A stretch of DNA of 64,000 nt from Echinococcus granulosus (GCF_000524195.1 NW_020170416.1:196651-260650); one strand, 5' to 3'. Numbered from the stretch's first letter, positions 12,801-26,340 are shown. Numbers and translations are program-made. Notes: a model not told the origin generated them from the letters alone.

Positions 12801-15800
12801 TACCTTTCGTTTGCTGCGTTGGTGTAGTCTGTGATTCCAGTGATATTACCAGTCAGACGGACAGAATTGGGCCTTGCTAATGCTGTTTCCAGCTGTTTTG
12901 CACGTTCCCAATATGGCTTTCCATTGCATAGCACCTTTAAAATTACCTCGGGACTACACCGATGACCCAGAGGTAGTCTGTCACTTTTAGTACTTACAGA
13001 CTTGGAAGGATTAACACAACTTCAAAGGAGGTCTTTCGCCTAAGGGGAATCCATGGGATTCAAGACTGTTTGACAAGACTCAAACCGCTTCATTATCCTG
13101 CGGTTTGGCCCCTATGATGGTGCTAAAATCCTGTCTATGGAGTAACCAGAATACTACATTAGTGGGAGAAGGATTGGATAGCCTTGTGCTTCAGGTTAAA
13201 CTGAAATAGACCTTCGACGAAAGAGCTAAGACTGAAGACAGTTGGCGTGGTAATCCAAGCAGATTGTAGTCAAATGAGCAGAGAGTGTCTCAAATCCGTG
13301 TTTTTGCAAAAATTAAAAGTAATCAAGCACAATGTGGAAGATCTGACTATTCTCAGCCATCTTGCGAGGCATCAATAATTATCCTATATTCCTGGTCTGT
13401 TTGTTGACGACAGTCACCAAACGATGATCTTAGTGTCGCCACAAGTGCAAATAAACAGCAAGGTGCTTGGCTTATTGAAATTTCAAAAATACTTTTGGAG
13501 TTAAACTTAAAAAGGGCGTTGAAGTATTGATAGATTGATAAAACTTTGCACATCTTGAACCCAAGCAACACTCACCTGATCCGCCGCAGTTGCTTGGCGA
13601 TAGACCGCCGAAAGGTCTGCCAGCTGCCCCAACCCGATAGCTGCCGCCGCGGCCGCCTGCAGTCCTGCGGCGTAAGCATTGGAAGCGGAAGCGGCGGCGG
13701 CCGCAGCAGCAGCCGCTGCCGCTGAATTATTGATTATCCCGTCCACAGATAGTGTGGAACGTTTGGCGTGCGGTGAGCTCGCTGGCGCTCCATGCGGCAC
13801 CTTGAACACTAGGTAACAAGACGGAGAGAGACGGATGAATCGATGAGAGACTGACTGGCTTTCATGTTCTTTAGCTATTTAGCTGGCAAGATGGCTTGGC
13901 CCAGCAAGTACACACGTTTACCGATATTCGGAAAGGCAGGAGGGTAGGCAGGCTCAAGGGGTGGTTAGTCCCTGAACCAGGCATTTAGGTGATCCAGTTG
14001 CAGGATAAACAAGACGGATTGGTGGTGGTGGCAGCAGCGATGGATGGAAACGAAGGTATAAACACACGTACATGGACACCCGCACACACAGATCTGGTGT
14101 GTGTGTATGCATGCATGCTTTCTGTGTGGTACAGGCAGGGAGAACTATCCTGTCTCCTTTTTCCCCTCAACGCATTTATTGATTGTGAGAAAACCTTTCC
14201 CATGTTCAAAAGTAGTATAAGCGATTTAAAATAGATTTTCCTTTTCTTATTAGATATCACTGAGACTCACTAATGGAAACAGGAGGAGAAACAGCTTATT
14301 TGCAATAAAGTAAATTAGGAAATCGGTATCCTCAAGACATCAACATTCATAGGTTTGAACGTGAGGATGTGTCATCCGATAAACACGGGTATCAAGTCAG
14401 CGTTGTAATGTAGACTTAGCGGAAACAAATACAGTCTGATGCAGTTGAATAAGTTCTTGTAAAGCCACATCATCTTGGTATTCCCGTAAACAGAAAGAAC
14501 TTCAATCCGTTGAGATCTACTTTCAGGTGGAGGACGTCCTCAGATGACCAAGCAGTTGTAATCTCACAATGACGTCAAAATTCGAGGTCTTGAATCTTTT
14601 TTACCTTAATTGAGAAGCCCAACAGCTTGGGCCTTTGCAACGAAATCTACAACCCGTTGATGAGTGCTGAGTGGTCATGCCAACAAATTTGTGGGGATAC
14701 GTACCCATTAAAAATTGGCAGGATTGGAGGGGCTATTTTAAAGTAGGCGACATAATCAAAGAATATGACGTTGCAATACAGATTCACCCTTGTGATAGTG
14801 AAATGGCTCGATTAAAGTGAGTCAAAAGCAGAGAGCCACCTGGCAATTCCATCCTTATTTATGAGCCTTCAGCATCCTTAAAATGCAAAGAAGCCAATTC
14901 TAAATGGCAAGGTGATTAAATGGATAAGCAGACTTGACATCAATGGTTGTCTGTTGATAGAATTTTTGCCAAAGATATGTCAAAATAATAACGCTTCTTA
15001 CGATAGGCACTGTGAGAGCTGGAAAATCGGTTGGGGTATGAAGGGGAGAGAGCGTTTCCAATTCCAGGTCATTTCCAACATTTCTAAGTTCCCGAAAATA
15101 TCTTCATTAACCAGGAATATTTGTTTACCGATTCACTTTGCTTGTCGGGCTGTCTGATTTTAGCAAACTCAGAGAGAAGACGTCTTTTAAAACCGATGCA
15201 TTAATATGTTTCCTTTCTAAAACGCAGGAGCCAGATCGAGATGTTCTCGAGGGCGCCTTGATCTACTTGGTCTCGTCTAACTTAGTTAAAAAAAATTAAA
15301 AATAACACCGACTAAAACATGATCAAGTGGAATCCTAGATTCAGTGCTTCTCAGTAAACTACTCATTTTTAACGGGAAATTCATTATAGGGAGGGTGGCA
15401 AAATTTTATTGCAAGTCTATTGCTTCACTGGCCTCAGAAATGGATCGTTGTGGAATGGTACATGCATTCCAAACATCGATGTGGATCTCATTCAAATTAG
15501 AATTCCAACCTAGAATTCTGAAATCAAGTATTCAAATCCACTTAGGGAGTCAATTTTGGCATTTGATTATTCCTGTGTACATTCTGGACAATAGCTCACC
15601 CTACGAATAACAAAAATATTCCCATTTTGGCCAAAACGGATTAAACATCTGAAAACTCGGGAGGAAATCAATCGCCTGGTTATCCTTGACTCAAATTTTG
15701 CTTTCGGTATTCACAATTTCTTTGAGTTCAATGACCGATCTGAACCCTTTTGACATTTTCCATTCTGGATCAACAAAAACCTGAGGTAGACTGAGGCAGT

Positions 15801-18800
15801 CATTCTTCAACATTTTCGAATGCGGTAAGTACTCTTACCCATGCTGCATGTAACCAGGAATTTGCTAAAACAAGTTATTGTTTGGGCCTCTCCTAAGGCA
15901 CTATTTCATCCTCCAACCTAAATGATTAGGATCTAAACCTACGGAAATGTCTCTGAAAGGTGAAAAGTAAAACCCGATATAATTCCTGCCTCTTCAGCAA
16001 TGATGTTGATTTATTTAAGCCAACCAAATAAGACTAATATATTCAATTTTAAAAGCACCTCTGTTTCAACAACCAGTTCTCGTAATTATTCTTGAATAGA
16101 GTCAAATCAGGAGTTGGATAATGTCGTACACGTACATGCATGGCCCCCGATGCATGAGGCGGCGAGAGGTGGTGATAGGCTAAGATCTGGGCTGATCTGA
16201 TCGTTTCTGACGCACATGCGCCTCCCTCACCTCCCCCCGCTATCTCTCCCGCCGTCTATATGCCCGCCTATATTTGCTGAGTCAAAGTTGACAGGCAGGG
16301 CCAGTACTGAAATTTCGACAGGGCCACTCCCTCGGGGGAAAGGGTAGGAGGACGGCAGGCGAAATGGCGAACGAGAGTAAATACCATCACATCTCGAGAA
16401 CCAGCTGTCATACACTTTTGAGAGCCGAAAAATCGCCTCCTATTTCGCCTTCCTCTCCTACGCACGTATGCACGCGTCCGCTAGCTGGCTCGTCTGATGT
16501 GCGCGCACACGCACGAACGCACGCAAGCACCGACGCAAGTAGGCAAGCAAGGAACGTCAATAGAGGAACGAGAACCATGGGCGGGGCGGGATGGCGGGTT
16601 TCGGGGGTTGGAGAGGGAGAGAAAAGGTGGAGGAACAGGAGGAGGGGAACGAGCGAGCCGCCAGAGAGCGGGCTTATGCACGCTGCAGTTGATGCAAACA
16701 GAAAATTGCCTACTTGCCCACCCGCCTGCCTAACTAGCTATTTGCCTGCTTGCCCAACAAGCTAAGTAGCTTACTCCTTGGCTTACTAGTTAACCAAGCT
16801 TACATACATCAGGACACAGAAAGGGAAGATCGGAAATAATTAATGTGCGTGCGTACGGCCAAGTTCCCATACCAAATGATCGCGGCTGCGTCATAAATTA
16901 CGGAGCCATCCACCTTCCTTCCCTTGTCTTCTTTGCCTTGCGGTAAACACTACTGATTTATTCCTACCAGTGTCCTATCGGTCAAGCTCATACTATGTGC
17001 GCGCATGTTGCTCGCCGACTGATTAGATAGACCAGGAACTTGGAGCGGTAGAGTGGCAAGGGGCTGATAAACAGAGAAAGTGAGGGGAATTTGTGCCAGT
17101 GACAAACGCAATTGTAGAGGTTGGAAGGGATCTATACCAGTGGCGTTCGACAAATTATGTCATGTCAGTTGACTAGAGGCGTAACGAGCTTCTAAATTAG
17201 AAAAAAAAAACAGTAGGCAGACAACCAATTAGATTAATTAGCGAAAAACAATCATCTCTAAACTGTACTCAGCCTACGCGCTCACAGGTGATTGGATCTC
17301 AACCTCCAGTGCGCTTCGATGCCCAATCAATAAACCACCATCGAAGGGGACTAAATCAGCCCCTTGCAAAGCCCAATCCATGGGTCAGCTGACTGGTTGA
17401 ATACAGCCCAATGAATGTGAAGACTTGTTGATTAAAAATTACATAATTTGTTGATTGAATGTGCATCAGTCAGCACGGGTTTTAGAATGAAAAAAAAAAG
17501 ACGGTAAATTCGCAAACAATCCCCTCTTTCCGCATTCAGAAATGGAGGCTTGATGAACTTCATACACCCACGCACCACACCAGACCAAACATTTTTGGGA
17601 CGGGGAGAAGAGCAACAACCGGGGAAGAAGGAAGAAACCAGCTTCACTGTCGGTTAGACGTGAATGTGTGCTACTGCTGTTTCTGTCGGGAGCGCTATCT
17701 GCAACAACAACAGTGGCAGTGAGATGGGAAAACATATATAGCCGATCTGACACGGCACCACAGCTGCGCTGTTGCTGCTTTTGCTCCTGCTACTACTACA
17801 ACTATCGCTGTCGCCGAATATAAGACAGGAAGAAATGATCACATGAGAGATGGGACTAAAGAGGGCAAGAGAGAAGGGAGCGAAAGAGAACTCCGAATCT
17901 CTTTTACTTTCCGCCCAATCGAAGATCAGCAATAGGTGCGCACGAGCAACCTGTCACGTGCGCATGACTCATTGATTGGACGAGACGTACGTACAAACTC
18001 ACGCACGTTCGGAATACCCCATTGAGTCATTGAGACGCGGGTTTACCCATGCTCACGAGTGCATACATACTCACACAAACTTTGAATTCCTGCTGCAACC
18101 CGTTCCATCGTTTTCCAATCTCGTCTGCTCAAAACCCGTCGTTGTCTTGCTTACTTCTGCACCCTGGTGACAGGATTTAACACATCCTATTTACGAATAG
18201 TTGATAGAACGAAGACATGATGGAAAAGTTGATACCAGATTAAGGGGGACCAAAGAGGGAACGGGCATGGCTACAAACGTGTAGCATCGCTAGGATGGTA
18301 TAGCACCAGCATCGACAACAAAACCGTGAGTCACACGTGCGTACACACACAAACGTACAGACGCAGGATGACTAACTATCTGACTGGTTGGCTGAATTGG
18401 GTGACTCCAGCGACGACGACGACGGCGACATGATTCAGGACCAGTACGCACGGTGTACGAGGCAGCTGACTAGGTGGCTGATTTGCTACTAGTAGCTTGG
18501 ATGTGAGTGCAAAGGCATATGCCTCTACATTATTGTCAAAACCCTCGTAGCCGCCTTTAAATGTAGAGGTGGGGTGGGGGTGGGGGTGGAAAGGGGAACG
18601 TTTCAAGCTCCTTGTTGACAAGCCTGTACCTCTCAATGGAGGGTGACTAAACCCCACTTCTTATCATTAGTCAAACGCAAATCTACATGGGAAATGTCAA
18701 TCCTTTCGCGCACCTACTGCGAAGTTTGTCGCACTTATGATCAACGCCAAACCTATCGACCGATCAGATGTGACCTTGGGTTAATTTAAGGAACACCGGT

Positions 18801-21800
18801 CGATTGATCAGCTGTCCAGAACATGGATTGGAACAGCTGTGATTGGTTAGAATCGATATTGACAAAGTTTATTCCCCCCACCCCCCAAATGCTTTTTCTC
18901 TCAACAATGGGAACAACAAAAGCAGCTTTGGGACGATTCCTTAGGTTGTTGCCGCCACGTGTGGTAGTGCAACTGTAGCAGCAGAAGTACAAACACAAAT
19001 AACGGTCGTCATGGTATTTCCATAGCCAATGAAAAGTGCCCATTTGTCAAAAAGACAATCTAGGTGGATGTGTGTGTGTGCATTTTAGGCATACGGAAGA
19101 AATAGCTGCTTAACTCTCGGCCACGAATTGGGATGTAATTGATCACTATTAAAACGATCTTCGCTAATACCACTACCGCTAGTGATGACCGAAATGGGAT
19201 ATCACGTCAGCGTCTGCACAGGCGCAAGGAGGCTGATAACCCTTTATTGAATCAGGGGAGGTCTAGGTAGATGCCAAAAGGAAACTTGGTATTGCAGCAG
19301 CCATTAACTTGAGAGGGAGATAACAATAATAGAATGCCTCACTCACTCAACTCTGACGAACTGGGGAACTAATTTATCTGCAACGGTGTGCTTTGAAGTC
19401 AAGTTACGTAAGCAGCAACAAGGCCCGCAAACACATTAAATCCCTTACAGAGGTGAGAATTATCTCACCTCCGAGGGGCACACACACACGCATTTGTCAA
19501 ACTTGAGTGTATGCTAATTCACACCTGTCACGGCGGCGCAATTGAGACGCGAACGCAGGCGAGTGGATACGAAGAGGGGGGTTTTTTGGCCAAAAAGGCA
19601 GCACCATTGTCAGACAATTTTAAGCAATTAATACAACGCAAAAGCAGCTGATTGGTGAGCGATTTCCATCATACCCAATCATGAGACGATTGACAAGTAA
19701 TAAAGATGACCAGCTATTACTGACCGGCAGTTGGCTATCAATCCTGCAGACTTGGTTAGGCACCGACCACCGGTAGACTCGGTCCGTTCCTAATCACTAA
19801 CCAGTCGAAGAATGCCAAACAGCCAAATTGATCAACTTTGATGCAAAGATGGCAACTCAGATGTCCGAAACAGTTTAATGGAGATCAATTGGTTGGTTAG
19901 CCAATACAGAATCTTATTTGACCATGAATCAGGCATAAATGCCATTTATTCGTAATTATTTCTATTAATAGGCACGGGTCCAGATAACGTCTGATTGAAC
20001 TACTCTAAACCGAAAAGAATAGCAACCATACATAAATGTGGTTAAGAGGCCGATATTTCAGACAAGACTCGAGCTCATTTCTTCAAGCCTGTTGAATCAC
20101 GGCTGCGCAACAGCTACCGAATTAACTGGATATTAATATTTGGCGGTCTAATAGCGGTCATGCAGCCTTATGGGCAAAGAGCTCCGATGCAATCCTAATT
20201 TAATGCTGCATGCAAGTGTTTTAATAACGCATATGGATGAAGCTTCTGCCTCAAAAAATAGGAGACAGGTGCCCACATCCATTGCCTGACAGTTATTAGA
20301 GATCAAAGATTGTTCATTGATGACAGCTAACGCCTCGTCCACAAGGGATGAGCCGTTTAATTCTGATGCTAAAGGGTGTAGCTAAGAGTTCAGAATTCTT
20401 ATTTGTCGTGTAAAGAGGAAAGGAGATGAAACGCATTTGATTGTATCTATGATGCTTCAATGCAGGTGCTGGTGTGTTTTAACTTATCTTGCGTTTGATT
20501 TCCCAGAAAAACGAGGCGAAGTGTAACAATATCAAAAGCAATGACCCGAATTCTCGGACGCACGCAAACGGAATCACACAATTTAGGGCGGAGGGCTCTC
20601 TTAAAAACGAATCGTAATGACCTCACTTAGGCGAATGAGTAGACACGCTTGGGAAACCGATGAGCGAAGAAGAAGGTTTTCTCTCTTGCCTACCTGCCTT
20701 ACTGTCTCCCTTTTCGCATAGCAGTAGGAGTAAAAGAGAGATGGAGAAAAAAACGATCACTGCCGATAGCAACTCAAAGCCAGCCAGAGCTAGCTTGCTG
20801 GCTAGCCAGCCAACAAACTAACCGACCGACCGACTATCCAACCGACCAACCAACCAGTCTAGTTGGCGTTCGTGCACATGCGCGCACCGCGGCATTCTGA
20901 CGCGTCCATCCCGCCGCCACCACCACCATCAGCAGTAGCAGAGGCAGCACAAGCGCTCCCTACTCAAACGTATCGCAGCAGAGGCACGCACTCGCGTACG
21001 CAACGTGGAGAGAACAGGAAAGATGATGCTAATGATGTTGCTGCTTCTGGCAGTGCAGTGGTGACGGTGGCGTAACGAAACAAACAAAAGTGCTCCCCTG
21101 ACTTGGCTAGCTAAGGGAACAAAGTGGATCACTCCCTCTCATTCTCTGCCTCCTTAGCCTACAAAAGCCTCTTTTAGACTAAAAGCATTTTAGAGCTGTG
21201 TTTGAAGGTTGTTTATAGTGGTGTCGGTTCTGCTGTTGATTCTAGGTAAGCTTTACAACTAGACGGACCTTTCCAACATCCCGAGATTCGTTCTCCCAGG
21301 CAACAAATTAGCTACCTATCACACTCGTAAGCTTTACAACGTCATAAATGGGTAATTTATGTGCTATCCTGACAATCTAACTCCAAAAAGACTGCCTGAA
21401 TGCCGCTTGAAAGATGGCGTAGAATGAAGACACATGTTCTGGATTGCTCAATTCACAAAGACTTCTGGATTCTGCAAGACTTTTAGTCCCAAGTGCTTTG
21501 ATTCGTACATCAAAGTCGATATAAACGCTGTCCTTCAGACCTGAGCACGCCGTGAAGTCTCTCTTGGCCCACAACACCTATTGAAGGCACTATCTCATCC
21601 CCTTGGGAATAAAAAACCGGCGGTAGTTATTATAACACACGAGAAATGCAAAAAAGCTTGTAAATTCACACCGGGGAGCTGTCAATCACCCAATCAGGGA
21701 GGTTGTTCGTTTGCATAAGGTACGAGTGAGCGAGCGGTTGCAAGACTAAACAACTTTTCGCAATACTGCTTAAAACGATGCAGGATAACAACCTAGCATC

Positions 21801-24800
21801 ACGTCCACCACCACAAGAAGGCCAAACACGAGAGGCAAACATCCTGTGTGCATGTTTGTGCTGGTGTCTTTGAGTGACAGCTTCTATTAGCCTGTGTTTA
21901 CAAAGAGAACCGAACCCAATTAAACGAATGTGTATCGCAGAGAGCGACAGCGTGAGATGAGACCACATAGCCTTAGTAGAATCAAGAAGGCGAAGGAGGG
22001 GAGTTCCTATTTAACAAATTAGCAACAACCTTTCCCTTGGACAAACGATTTATTGCCTCCCTTCAATGGGCATAAAGGGGCAACAGCTGACACCGACGGT
22101 GATGACTGCAAATGGATGAACCCGCCTATACATGAGGGCTTGCTTTCAATCACCACCTCGTTGAAAAACAACACGAAGGATTTCGTGCGATCCTAGGACG
22201 CCACAATGCGAAAACGTTGAATGACAGCACGTTGGCGGAGAAGCAGTAGATGTGAATATCTTGACCTTCTTTTAAATCTAATCTAGGTAATCTATCGCTA
22301 TGCCTTATTTGGGGAGTATGGCAACTCCGTTAAGCACTACAGTTTGTTCAGCACAGCCAAATCAGATGGACTATGACGCTGTCTTATTTTATAGCCTTGA
22401 TGTAAAAATTGCCAAGCAGACGGTGGGCTTTCTTTTCTTTTTGCTACAGTCGAGAGAAACGGTGTTTTTACTATAAGTGGCGAAAATCAGAACTACAAAC
22501 AGCTACTGTGTGTTTTGCTAGCACACACGCACGCATAAACACAATGGTAAAATGAAACAAAAGTAAGCGTGGGGATAGAGAGAGCTAGTTTTGTGCATGA
22601 TGCAGACACACTGTGTCTCCAATGTATCCGAGAGGGAGAATTTTTTAGCATACAAACATGAAACCAATTGATTTGGATGCGGGGCCTTTTGGATGAAGAG
22701 GAGGAAAAGTAAACAAGCGCCACTGAGACCGTTTCGTGTCCAGTGCGTGAGCGAGAGAGCGCGCAGGTGCCTCCGCGCGAGCGTTACCCTCTCTCTCACT
22801 CCCTTCCTCACTCAACATCAGAAAAATAGGCAAAAGCACAGGCAGCCAGCTTCTGAGCTTCGCCCTCCCCTCCCACCGCTCATACACGCACACGCGCAGG
22901 CGCGTGCACAGGGGGTGAACGGAGGGGGGATAGGGTGGAGAGGAGGGTAGGCAGGTAAGTATGGGTAGCGCAGAGGGGAAAAAGGAAGAGGTAAGGCTTA
23001 AAACACGACACACAAGCGAACTTACGCGAGGCGCCATGTTCGATGAAATTGAAGTCGAAGGGAGTCTGAAAAAGATCAAGGGAGGTCGAAATTAGAGGGA
23101 TGGGGCCTTGATATCACAGGACCTTTACAAGACACAAAAAAGAGGATAAATACCAGTCTTATGGGCAAAACGGTGTGTGTAAACGCAGTTGATGGCTCTC
23201 TGAACTTTTGCCCTCCTTCAAGTCAGCTGATCAAAACAGATGGCTTGAATCGATTGACAAAAAATCGATACTTTGTGGCAAAGCGCCCCTTTTAAACGGA
23301 AAAGTGTAACACCATGAGCTTTAAATAGCCAAATTGACACATTTGACAGCCGGTTGCTCCTATAGATATTCAGAATAAAAAGGTGTAATATCCGACACGG
23401 AGAAAGCAGGTGCTTCGAGCTGCTTGATGCATGGGAAAAAGGCATTTTACAATTGAATAAAATTAGCCTTTAGGCTGTAGACTTAAACTTTTCCTAAACT
23501 CGACTTTGCTGACTAGATTGCACATGAAAAGCATGGCGCGCTTAAAGTTCAATTTAGATTGATAAAATGTCTTAAAGTGCATATTTTGGACCTAATACAA
23601 CTGTTTACGCGGGACAGTTTGAATACTTGTGTAAAAGCAAGTTATTTTAAACCTTTTCAGTAATCAAATTGTCTAATTCCTGATAATCAAGGTACCGCCT
23701 TTATTTCATGACTAGCAAGGCGCACACCAAAGTTGACTATTAAGGCAGGATTGCTTATCCATCATAAATCATAATTCCAAACCAAAAAATTTTATGTCTT
23801 TTCCCAAGATACCTAGGTATGAGTTGAGTTTATGCCAAGGAAATATTCCACGATGCAGTTATGCTGATGCCGCCACCTCTTAGAACAAAAGTCGCAGTTT
23901 CCCTAGCTCAAATTGAAAACTTACGGCGTTTAAAGTTACATGCTTTGGGCTCCAGTTGACTTTAGCTGCTTTGTTTTTTTGCCAGTAACTTCAGTCACAG
24001 AAATGAAGAAGACAGTTACAAATTCTGAGATTTTAAATTAAATATATACTCAGAACACAAATACACTAAACAGCGTCAACGACCAGTAGTGGGAACAAAA
24101 CCCTCTGACTTAGGTAGCCCAAAGTAAGGGTGCCCAAAGATTTCATTTGTCAAATTCAACGGGACTCGGAAAAGGACGTAGGAAAAGAGGGATGAAGTTG
24201 GCTGTGCTTCAAAAAAATGTCTGTGGAAAAGATCGACTAAACAATGTCGCTGATGCCACACAAGAAGCGCCAAATTCAAATGCATAAACTTGACGATATA
24301 CTTCTGTTGTTCATAGGCCGTTGTTATGGGCTTAGTAAACATTTGATATACTTGGAGGGGAAATAAACTCTTTAGTACCATCTCAGGCAAATTTCGATGA
24401 AACGTCGCAGTGTAAAAAGGTTACACCCTTGCATTTCAGATATCACAAAGTTCCAAAATGTTTTTGTTTTTATGGCTGCTTGGATCTGACTGTCAAGCTT
24501 GGGTACAATACTGCTGCCTTGCAAAGTGAGCCAGCGCACGTCAACATAAGTTTGACTCTGTTAACTGCAGCTAACCTTTTCAATTTTTCATCATTCAGGC
24601 ACTACGATGGTAAAATAAAACCTTGCTCAAACTACTACCTATGCTACTTGTCTCCTAGCATTTTTGTAAGACAAAAATAATTCTTTTTCTGAAATCATAC
24701 AATTCACAATGCCTTTAAGGATAACTCGAGGATCAGCTTAACTATCAAGTTGAAACCATCGATGTTTATTGCACCCACCGATAGAGATATTTTGAATAAA

Positions 24801-26340
24801 AACTCTTCTCACACCATCTGATGTGCCGTGTTTGAACTCCTGTAAGTTTTAGATTGAACCAGTCCTAGACCCGTAGGTTAAACAAATGTCTTCTGAGATC
24901 AATGCAAACCGTAGAGGATCACAAGGTTGGCAAAATTCTAAGAAACTAAAGGAAGCATGGAGTGCACATAAAAATTCATCACTGCAAAACAAACTCAACC
25001 CATCTGGGAATGAGAAGAGGAAGGAAAGAGAGGAAAGGAAGAGGACGGGAAAGGTACGTAATTTTGACGCTGCGGAAACGACTTTGTGTATACTTGTTTC
25101 CTCCCGCTCTCAGTCTAATTTGCACCCACTCTTGCCTGCATTGAATGAATATTGCATTGGACCAAACAAACTCTTTAGTGCTGTACCAAAACAACCCATC
25201 TATGGTGGAAACTTCCTGCGTTTCCAGTGACTGACATAAAGCAAACGACGTGCTGTAGCAGAGAGACCGTTCACAGTCTGAGAAAAAAGTTGGTAAAGTG
25301 ACGCTTTTAAAGGCCAAATATAGGTGAAAGTAGCTAAATGGAATAAAATACACAAGTAGGATAGTACGGAGATAAAGGCTATACATAAAATACATAAACA
25401 GATATAGATGAAAACTTAAAAATAAGAGAAGAGTTCTGGCAACCATTGAAACTTATTCAGTAATATTAAGTCGTATAACTTGTAAATGGAGTGCAAATAG
25501 GAGCTAATTTTAAAGATGCAGCCAAAAAAGAAGAGCAAAATTAATCTGATGTTTACTAAACTAATGAAACAGCCGTGGTGCAGTTATTATATTAAAAGTC
25601 AAAAATTACTAAGGTTGAAAGTATAGTTTGTCTGAAACAAAAGGTCCTTTACAAGTACACCAATAAAGCCTTTGCAGCAATACTTTGACAGCCAAAAAAA
25701 GTTGCAAACAATATCAAAAACCGGAAAAGTGCCTTTACATATAGCTTAAAGGATTTTTAAAAAATTCACAACAAAAACATAAATGGAATCAGCAACAAAG
25801 ACAAGTCATCAATGAAATATGTACGGAAGAAACAAAAGTGCATGCTTCAGGCTTCTGACGCTCAAGAAATAAAGTTACATCTTAAAAAGCAATCTAGGCA
25901 AAAATAATCCTTAGAATCAAAATGCAGAGAGCAGCAACAAGTATTAATGAAAGGAGGCTTAAAAACAAATCATAAGTAACGTAAACAACCCAAGACAATT
26001 AAGCACAAATATTGCATATAATAATCAAGGCAGCTAAGTAATTTGCAAATTTCTTATGCTAAATCACTAAAACAAAAGAAAAATTTTAGTTAAAATTATT
26101 TTTTGTTCAGTTGCAGCTTTTATCAACCTAATAAAGCTGTATAAGTATTAAAAGCCGGTTATATTCACAAATAGAGGAAAGGCAACATACGTGTCCTTCA
26201 CCCTCGATAACTAAGCCGACTTTATCCTCAGTTAAATTTTCGGACGATTTTTTTTGCTCCTCTTCTTCGCCCTCATCTTTGTATACTTTTAATTCGTCCG
26301 TACAGGCACTTTCGTCTCCTGTCGAGTTCATATGCGACAT
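859..26340 (-). CDS. TCF/LEF (pangolin-like) transcription factor, 5' part, four exons
   Basis: Predicted exons on the minus strand are 26340-26191, 23065-23026, 13808-13576 and 1246-859, with compatible phases 0, 1, 0 and 1. Exon 1 starts at the first ATG and encodes an acidic stretch (DELKVYKDEGEEEE, then KSSENL) that matches the N-terminal beta-catenin-binding region of TCF/LEF proteins. Exon 2 is only 40 nt. Exon 3 carries a motif resembling an eh1/octapeptide (TLSVDGIIN) followed by long alanine runs. Exon 4 is Pro-, Gln- and Ser-rich, with a polyglutamine tract. In this family beta-catenin binds the N-terminus and an HMG box binds DNA as the nuclear output of Wnt signalling. No HMG box lies in the window; it should be encoded to the left of position 1, since exon 4 ends in a clean GTGAGT donor. 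Exon 1 identity is strong. Joining exons 2-4 rests on phase and strand alone. Confidence 0.75.
1033..1125 (-). repeat. CAG/CAA polyglutamine-coding repeat in TCF/LEF exon 4
   Basis: On the minus strand this is a mixed CAG/CAA run interrupted by histidine, leucine and arginine codons, so it encodes runs of about six and ten glutamines. The plus strand shows the complementary TGCTG and TTGTTG pattern. Such tracts often vary in length between individuals; here it lies in the likely disordered region between the beta-catenin-binding segment and the HMG box. Confidence 0.8.
3160..3560 (-). repeat. Degenerate TGGA (ATCC on minus) repeat patch
   Basis: Imperfect GGATGGA/GAATGGATGG units at irregular spacing. 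The derived minus-strand frames read as Ile-His-Pro-Ser-rich peptides, typical of this repeat and not protein-coding. Confidence 0.75.
5255..5335 (+). repeat. CA-rich simple sequence
   Basis: Imperfect ACACACA and GCACAC units interspersed with CATGCATGC, in TCF/LEF intron 3. The frames across it read Thr/His repeats and are not coding. Confidence 0.75.
9130..9440 (-). repeat. Degenerate TGGA repeat patch
   Basis: Diverged GGATGGA-like units inside the large TCF/LEF intron 3. The pattern is weaker than in other patches. Confidence 0.6.
10990..11350 (-). repeat. Degenerate TGGA repeat patch
   Basis: GAATGGATGGATGGG and AGATGGATGGATAAAT units, diverging toward the right end, within TCF/LEF intron 3. 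Confidence 0.7.
12487..12516 (+). repeat. GGTC tetranucleotide run in a CpG-rich patch
   Basis: About five tandem GGTC/GTCG units (GTCGGTCGGTCGGTCGGTCG) lie inside the CpG-rich stretch at about 12150-12560 in TCF/LEF intron 3. Confidence 0.8.
13809..23025 (-). other. Presumed TCF/LEF intron 2 (9.2 kb)
   Basis: No convincing gene is visible. CpG-dense, CA/CG-rich patches occur near 16130-16760, 20780-21080 and 22720-22960. Short imperfect CTAGC- and CCGA-type repeats sit near 16700-16790 and 20790-20860. The CpG-rich patches could be enhancers or alternative promoters; nothing in the sequence proves either. Confidence 0.45.
20790..20862 (+). repeat. GCTAGC/CCGACCAACC low-complexity run
   Basis: Short tandem GCTAGC, GCCAGCC and ACCGACCGACCG units precede a CpG-rich patch in TCF/LEF intron 2. 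A similar composition recurs at about 16720-16790. Confidence 0.65.
23066..26190 (-). other. Presumed TCF/LEF intron 1 (3.1 kb)
   Basis: AT-rich sequence without a recognised exon. A 104-codon minus-strand frame at 24076-24390 has no familiar motif and no matching splice context. The right half (25400-26100) is strongly A-rich. Confidence 0.45.
26191..26340 (-). other. TCF/LEF exon 1: beta-catenin-binding domain
   Basis: This 50-codon exon ends at a GTATGT donor in phase 0. It opens with two in-frame ATGs, at codons 1 and 4. The diagnostic part, ACTDELKVYKDEGEEEE, resembles the pangolin and LEF1 segment around TDE...KDEG, which forms the contact with beta-catenin armadillo repeats. The following SSEN and EDK residues also fit the family. 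This exon alone identifies the minus-strand gene. Confidence 0.85.

Larger units (their letters stand above)
1247..13575 (-). other. Presumed TCF/LEF intron 3 (12.3 kb)
   Basis: No convincing gene is seen in this stretch. It contains TGGA-type repeat patches (about 3160-3560, 9130-9440, 10990-11350), CA-rich runs near 2093-2109 and 5255-5335, GC-rich CpG-dense patches near 9890-10090 and 12150-12560, and one exon-like open segment on the plus strand at 2451-2574. Open frames inside the repeat patches arise from the tetranucleotide periodicity and are not genes. Confidence 0.5.

Noticed and set aside
12142..12934. Long minus-strand frames of 147 and 156 codons in the TCF intron
   Set aside because: They lie in a CpG-rich low-complexity patch with few stops because of composition; translations are Arg/Ser/Thr repeats without motifs.
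24076..24390. 104-codon minus-strand frame in TCF intron 1
   Set aside because: No recognisable motif and no fit to the phases of neighbouring TCF exons; probably chance.
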